Positions 58,830 to 64,000 of a stretch of 64,000 bases of DNA are shown here, in pieces (position 1 is the stretch's first letter; each line of letters opens with the position of its first letter). The position numbers and the translations under genes were made by a program. Source of the stretch: Filobasidium wieringae (lineage: Eukaryota; Basidiomycota; Tremellomycetes; Filobasidiales; Filobasidiaceae); the NCBI GenBank assembly GCA_001600055.1, contig BCIV01000007.1, positions 744,001 to 808,000 on the forward strand. Reading direction: 5' to 3'. The notes beneath the pieces are model-generated. The model saw only the letters and a list, made by a program, of their open reading frames with translations. It ran no database searches and had not been told where the DNA came from.

Positions 58830-60356
58830 ATGTCAACGAACAAAAGATATAGGACGTTGGATTCTTCCCGGTGAGCGGCTTTTAGCCTTTGCACATGAAC
58901 ACCACAAGCTAAACTTCTTGGAATTGGACAGACCGTCCAAACGAGCGAGACTGCCTACCTCCTCTCGGCCCGTCGTCGCTAAACAGGCCGTTCACGTCCC
59001 AACCAAGATTTCAACCGATGATGCTAATACAGATGAAGATGAGAGTCAGGATAGCGGCTCTGACGAAGAGGAAGATGAAGAAGAAGACGAAAAGGACTCG
59101 GCGGCAGCTATGCTAGCAGCCCTAGAAGCTCACGGACGAGCGATGTTCGGATCCCTCGACCCACCAGCTGCTAGTTCCAGTAGCAAATCCATCTCCAAAA
59201 AGTCAAGTAAAGGCAAAGCTAGAGAAACCTTTGAGGTCGTGAATGATCTGGATGGGATTTTTGCAGCGGGTGATGCAGAGGAGGATTCCGAGCTCGGTGA
59301 CGGGGAAGGATTTGACGAGGATGATGGAGCGAACGGGTTCGATGATGACGATGGGTCAGATGAGGAGGACGAAGGAGATTATCCATCGGAAGGAGAGGAG
59401 GACGATCAACAAGACGAGGAACCAGAAGTCCCCACGGTGGTATTCGATACCATCTCATCCCGACCCACCTCTACCTCTACCAACAAAGCGGATTTCAAAC
59501 GATTCATGGTTAGTCCTTCTGTTTTGTTCCGCTGTGATCAAACGTTGATGATTTCTCCGTATGATATCAGTCATCGAATTCCGCAAAGATGATGAACATC
59601 AAGAAACCGGAGGAAGACTATGTAGGACGTAAGAGGAAACCTACTGCCGATGAGCAGAGTGAAGAGGATGAGGATCAGTATGTTTCCTGATTCTTTTCCT
59701 AGCGGGGATGAGGGGACTGATCGGGGACCTTTTCCTTTCGTGAAGATCCAACGCCGTCCTTGATAAGGAATTGCACAAAATCTTGATGACCGATTTGATA
59801 CCTTCTTCCGTGGTATCCAATCGACCGGTCGAGAAGAGGAACCAGATTAGCAGTCGATTATTGGAAGTGAGTCTCGAATAAATTTCGTAGCGAGACATGG
59901 TTCCAGAAACGTCGTCTGACATTTGGCTCTGCGTTCTCGAAGCTCGCCAACATCGCAAACCTAGGTCAAGGATCTGATACCCTCCACAGCACAGCTTACG
60001 CATCTCAACCTACCAAGATCCGCTCAAACATCTTGAAAGCACAAGAACGACGGTCGGAAAAGGCTCGTGCGGAATCCCAAGCTTCCGGATCATGGGTCAA
60101 AGGATCCGGTGGTCTTTCTGATATTGGTTCTTCCAAAGACCGGGGACTGACTCTGGCTCAGAAGAAGAGGAAGGAGAAGGCGCTTTCGCGAAGAGGAGAG
60201 GGCGAGAAAGGGTTGGGGATGGGTGTGGGGAGATTCAAGGGGGGTGTGCTTACGCTTAGTAAGGGTGAGATTGAGAGGGGGAGTGAGGTTAGGGAGAAGT
60301 TTGTCCCGAGGAAGAGTAAGGGAGGAAAGAAGGGCAAGGGGAAAGGCTGGGATTGA
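58830..60356 (+). CDS. Faf1-like 40S assembly factor (FSAF1/DUF4602 type)
   Basis: Exons 58830-58870, 58932-59508, 59571-59677, 59746-59866 and 59943-60356 give 419 residues. The N-terminus is basic (RPSKRARLP), followed by long acidic Asp/Glu tracts (residues roughly 40-190) typical of nucleolar proteins. Then come MMNIKKPEEDYVGRKRKPTA, ELHKILMTDLIPSS, helices with KAQERRSEKARAESQ and KKRKEKALSRRGEGEKG. The end VGRFKGGVLTLSKGEIERG recalls the closing motif of yeast Faf1/human C1orf131, factors for early 40S processing. The match to that family is from memory of a short motif, so function is tentative. The 41-nt first exon supplies the ATG; without it the second exon would lack a start. Confidence 0.6.
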
Positions 60357-61530
60357 ACGGAAATGTCATACGTCACGAAAATGGATATAGTCGGTGATAT
60401 AATCATCTTCAGACCGTATTCCAAGGATCAGTACCGATCTTGAACCCAACCGCGAACGATCGAGCGCTTTCCTTCTAATCCCAAATTGATCACCGGGCAC
60501 ACTTCAGGTAAAGTCATCCCGTGTGAAAAGGCGTTCTTTTTGATGTGATGTGGCATAAGGAAGGGCGGAAGGGTGTATGGAAGGAAAAGGAATGACCGGG
60601 TCATGCGGTGATGTGATAGAACTTTGACACTCAGAACACGGAAGATGTCAGCTTTGACTGAATGAGTGTGAAGAGAGGCCAGAGGTGATGACCTGCCGGG
60701 TGACTCGTATGTAGCACGAGGTCTGGATGTAAAAGGACTCTAAACCGCGGTCGTCAAGGTTCAGCTGTCGTGCTCGAGTACCGCGTGGAGGTGGAACAGT
60801 TCCGCCCTTGATCGTTTCATCTGTCGCTAACGCGTGACAGAAGCCGACAGAATACCTCGGGCGTGCTGTGACTTTCCTCTCTACTGCTGTGTGACGAATT
60901 GTATGAACACACAGAGAATAACGATTGATCTTCGGCTGTCGATCACTTTGTGAGTACGGTGTTCTCCGAGGTTTCGGCTGTACCGGACGCGATGATACCT
61001 CGCGAGTTTCCTGCCGCGTTTCAGGTTACATGTTGGATGATGTTCTAGGTGAAACTGAATGCTGATTCTCGCCTTTTTAGCGATCATGTCACGGATCTCC
61101 CAAATGGCCTCGAATTTCAAAGGATGTAAACAAATCCGAGTAATCGCAAACATTCACATCTTCACATCAATATCATCATGCTGACATCAATAACTCTTGT
61201 CTCGTTCACTGATTCTACTTTACCTCTACACAGCTTGTCCCTCTCGTCCATCAGCGAAACCTCTTCTCTCCTCCTCACGCTCATTAACGATCCAACCACG
61301 ATTCATTTAACGCCCACTCCTTACGCTCGTTTGCACCTACTCAACCAATTGATCGCAGGGCACTTAGAACCCAGAACCTACTTCTCTTCAGGCTTAACTT
61401 TTTACATTTAGGACGTGCTTTACAGAATCTACAGTAAGTCCTCAATTACCACATGATAGTCTGCATTGAAGTGTTGATAAGCGTTGCCTCGGGGTTCAGA
61501 CTTTAGGATAAAAGAGGATATTCAGGCGAC
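60357..61530. other. Intergenic/leader region upstream of the last gene
   Basis: 1.17 kb. An ATG-started frame at 61178-61411 (77 codons, starting MLTSITLVSFTDSTLPLH) could be an upstream exon or an upstream open frame. A clear intron follows it (GTAAGT at about 61435 to TTTAG just before GATAAAAG at about 61507), after which the frame is open into 61531. I could not join the 61178 frame to the main gene in phase. Nothing else recognised. Confidence 0.4.
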
Positions 61531-64000
61531 ATGTACAACCACAACCGAGCGGAATCACGATTTCAGAACGCTCCTTCTTACTCATCATTGAGACAACAAA
61601 CGCAACACCCTCACCAACACCCACCGCTTCCTTCGTCCTCCCTCCGAAATACCACGAATCTTCCTCACCCTAATCCTCGCCCCCAGACACAAGAGGAATC
61701 TAAACAGAGTACTACCGCCAGTATCCATTCCGCTCGTTCCGGAGCGGTCAAATCTAGTCGTCGAGGTAGTCTTCAGAACAAGCAATATTTACAGGAATGG
61801 AAGAATTATTCCCCTTCCCATCCTGAACAACAGGCGAGATTGGAAAAGAAAGAAGAGGGGAAGAATACGTATGGAGTTTATATGGCCCCGATTCGAACTT
61901 CTGATGGGTCCGGGAAGGAGAATATCGATCACTCTCAGAGGGAGAGAACGGGTTCTTCCTCGTCTTCGATGCAACTGGGTCAGCGACCTGAACATTCTAG
62001 GAACGAATCGAGCGGCAGGTTTTCTAGGTTCGAGGACGCGATCGATACTCCAACACTAGAAAATAAACCTGAAACCAAACGATTTAGTTATCGAACTTCT
62101 CGCTTTGAGGATGCCTTGGACTTGCCTGCCATTGAACCGAAGAAGGTAACGCGGATCGAGGAAGGGGAAGAAGAGGAGGAGGTTATGAGTCGGAATACCC
62201 GTCAGTTTAGCAAGGACGAGGATTCTGCAACTATCGGAAGGACAAGAAGAAGAGGATCTGTTCAGAGCGAGAAGACGCTAGACTTGAAAGGCACGTACAA
62301 AGCGAAAGAAGGTAACGAATGCAGCGATAAGGCTAGTATCAGGACGACCAACACGTTCGGTCCTTCGGACAAAGAGAATGTCAAGAATAATCCTAAACGA
62401 TCTAGTCCTGTCCGGACCGCTCCAATCCGACCTGAAACTGCCGGTCATCCTACCGGCTGGACAGGTCCTGAACCCGCTCGATACCCGAAGGAGGCTAAAC
62501 CACGCAAAAGTCTCGTCGGGGTGTTCAGTAAAGGTACCCCTAGTATCAAATCGGTAGGGACTCAAAAGACTGGAAAGTCTTATGTCGAGAAAAGTACACC
62601 ATCAGAGCGAGATGGGGGGAAAGAGAAGGAAACTGTTCGCCGAGCGAAAGGTAGTTGGGGATCCTCTCATACTTTCAGCGGCGTCGGATCTCGACGAGCG
62701 GAAAGCCCTGCTCCGGGAAAATCTCTCGCGACGCCCGATAGTGCACAGAAAGTTCAGATCGTAGGGAGTATCAGGGACGCTTTTCCTGTCGTAAGGGAAT
62801 CGATCGAGTTGGATGCGGCGCGAGGACTCATGCCTGCCTTTCAATTCGACGCGAAGAGGAGTCAGACGCCTGAAAGCTTGAAGCAAGCTTGGCGTTATGA
62901 ACCGGATGCGAGTTCTTCCTTAAGATCAGAAGTCAAAGCGCATGGACTACCTCCTTCGGCTTATAGAAGAGGTATGACACCAGAGCCGTTCTTACAGCAA
63001 AGACCGGTTAAAGGCAAAATCCAGGCTTCCCCGTTGTTGACAAAGATGAAATCCGCTTGGCAATTAAACGGACATCAAGCGAGTCAATCTGCAGATCTAG
63101 AGCGAATGCAAGAGATCTTAACAGATAATAAGGAGAGGTCCCATCAGCCCATGTCTGGATTGGCAAAAATGAGGTCGAACCTAAACCTTTCGCGTTTCAA
63201 GTCGCATAAAGCTAGTCTGGCAGATATCCAAGCGAACGCGCGAGCTCAAGCAAGTGCAAGCGACAAGGCCGACGAGAGCTTTACTTATATCGAAACAGGA
63301 AGCGAAGGCGATAGAGCGACCATCTCTGATTGGACGCTAGCTTCTGTGTCCTCCGTTTCTGAAGGTTTGGCCGCTCCTTGGGAAGATGGTGGAGCACAAG
63401 GCGGCGGGAAACGCGTTATCAGGAAGAAAAAGAGCTTGGCCCCAGGAATGCTCCTCGAGAAGATGTTTGGCGGTAAAGGGGTCAAGGATAAAAAGGAGAA
63501 AAGGGATAGCCGGGGTAAGCTACGCTAACGATAATACAGGCCGATACATGAGAGCTTACCTCTACCTTCCCCTTCCAGACCGATTCAGCTTGAAGAACGC
63601 TGCATCTCAACTCACTCTCCGACCCAGAGCAAACAGGCAACAGTCTGGATCAGATCGCTCTTCTATCTATTCGAACGGTTCAAATGGACCTGCTTCTTCG
63701 TTCGCAAACACTCGTCGAATGACAATGGGCCAATCGACCGATCCTGCCTTGATCTCCCGAACGGAAAGACCATCGTCACCTGCGTCCATCTTATCGCCAC
63801 AGCTGCCAGAGTTCTCCTTCACAGCTTCCAGCCATGCGGGCATCGCATTCCAACCTAACCAACTTGCTGAAACTAGCTATATCTCAAGGTTCAACTACGG
63901 GAGCGAAGCCAACGATTCACAGGAAGTCTCACCTGTGGGAGAGAATGAGGCGGATCCGCAAAGCGCTGCATTTGCTTATTCCCTTAGAGACCACGCTTCA
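61531..64000 (+). CDS. Large Ser/Arg/Lys-rich disordered protein, 3' end outside window
   Basis: Exons 61531-63514 and 63579->64000; the gene runs off the right edge. At least 800 residues are visible and I do not recognise the family. The sequence is mostly disordered, with many phosphorylation-like Ser/Thr-Pro sites and the short repeated motif S-R-F-E-D-A-(I/L)-D (FSRFEDAIDTP and TSRFEDALDLP). A KEN-type element appears in SGKENIDHS and SDKENVKN. Near the end of exon 1 are helical patches (LLTKMKSAWQLNG, LAKMRSNLNLSRFKSHKASL) and a basic block (KRVIRKKKSLAPGMLLEKMF). KEN boxes are degradation signals in some cell-cycle proteins; this is only suggestive. The ATG at 61531 is the first in frame after a leader intron, but the frame is open seven codons upstream to the acceptor, so an earlier exon may add residues. 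Confidence 0.6.

Overview
This is nuclear DNA from a basidiomycete fungus, most likely a tremellomycete (Cryptococcus/Kwoniella-like). The evidence is the very high density of short GT-AG introns (mostly 45-70 nt, with CTRAY-like branch sites), gene-dense packing on both strands, roughly 50% GC, and the closest remembered family members (the G-beta subunit, a PH-domain protein rich in Gln-Gly repeats, an RTA1-like membrane protein). No bacterial features, CRISPR array, rRNA, convincing tRNA or intact transposon is visible. Exon boundaries were read by eye from splice signals, frame continuity and family motifs. Most gene models close exactly in frame, which is the main internal check.

Layout: 1-435 is the 3' end of 40S protein uS15. 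817-3074 is an Srf1-like membrane protein. 3523-11423 is the PI3P 5-kinase FAB1 (FYVE, chaperonin-like and kinase domains). 11593-14042 (-) is a coiled-coil protein. 15090-16250 is 40S uS7. 16638-17491 (-) is TAF10. 17849-23370 is the TORC1 subunit raptor/KOG1. 24827-26202 is a G-protein beta subunit. 27147-27670 (-) is an LLPH-like basic protein. 28095-28844 is COX6. 29189-31378 (-) is the complex I methyltransferase NDUFAF7. 31720-32473 is a small lineage-specific gene with a duplicated intron/exon unit. 32736-34593 (-) is a single-pass membrane protein with a PPxY motif. 34886-36210 (-) is mitochondrial ribosomal protein uL1m, with an 11-nt microexon. 36476-39422 is a two-PH-domain protein. 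39727-41306 is an RTA1-like 7-TM protein. 41307-43754 is a poorly resolved region with an unassigned multi-exon candidate and a long leader. 43755-50416 is a large three-RRM protein. 50635-52331 is the ribosome-assembly WD protein RRB1. 52787-54347 (-) is arginase with a mitochondrial-looking leader. 54609-55691 (-) is ESCRT-III VPS20. 57514-58556 is an unrecognised protein. 58830-60356 is a FAF1-like 40S assembly factor. 61531-64000 is the 5' part of a large serine-rich protein.

The genes do not form an operon-like pathway. Themes that recur are growth and nutrient signalling at the vacuole (FAB1, KOG1, VPS20, Srf1-like, G-beta), ribosome production (uS15, uS7, RRB1, LLPH-like, FAF1-like, uL1m) and mitochondrial respiration (COX6, NDUFAF7, uL1m, arginase leader).

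No clear new multi-gene system was found. The most notable signals are the tandem intron+exon duplication at 31771-31945, the arginase leader exon, several very small exons, a frame-preserving intron inside the FAB1 kinase domain, and the unresolved coding signal at 41.5-42.5 kb.
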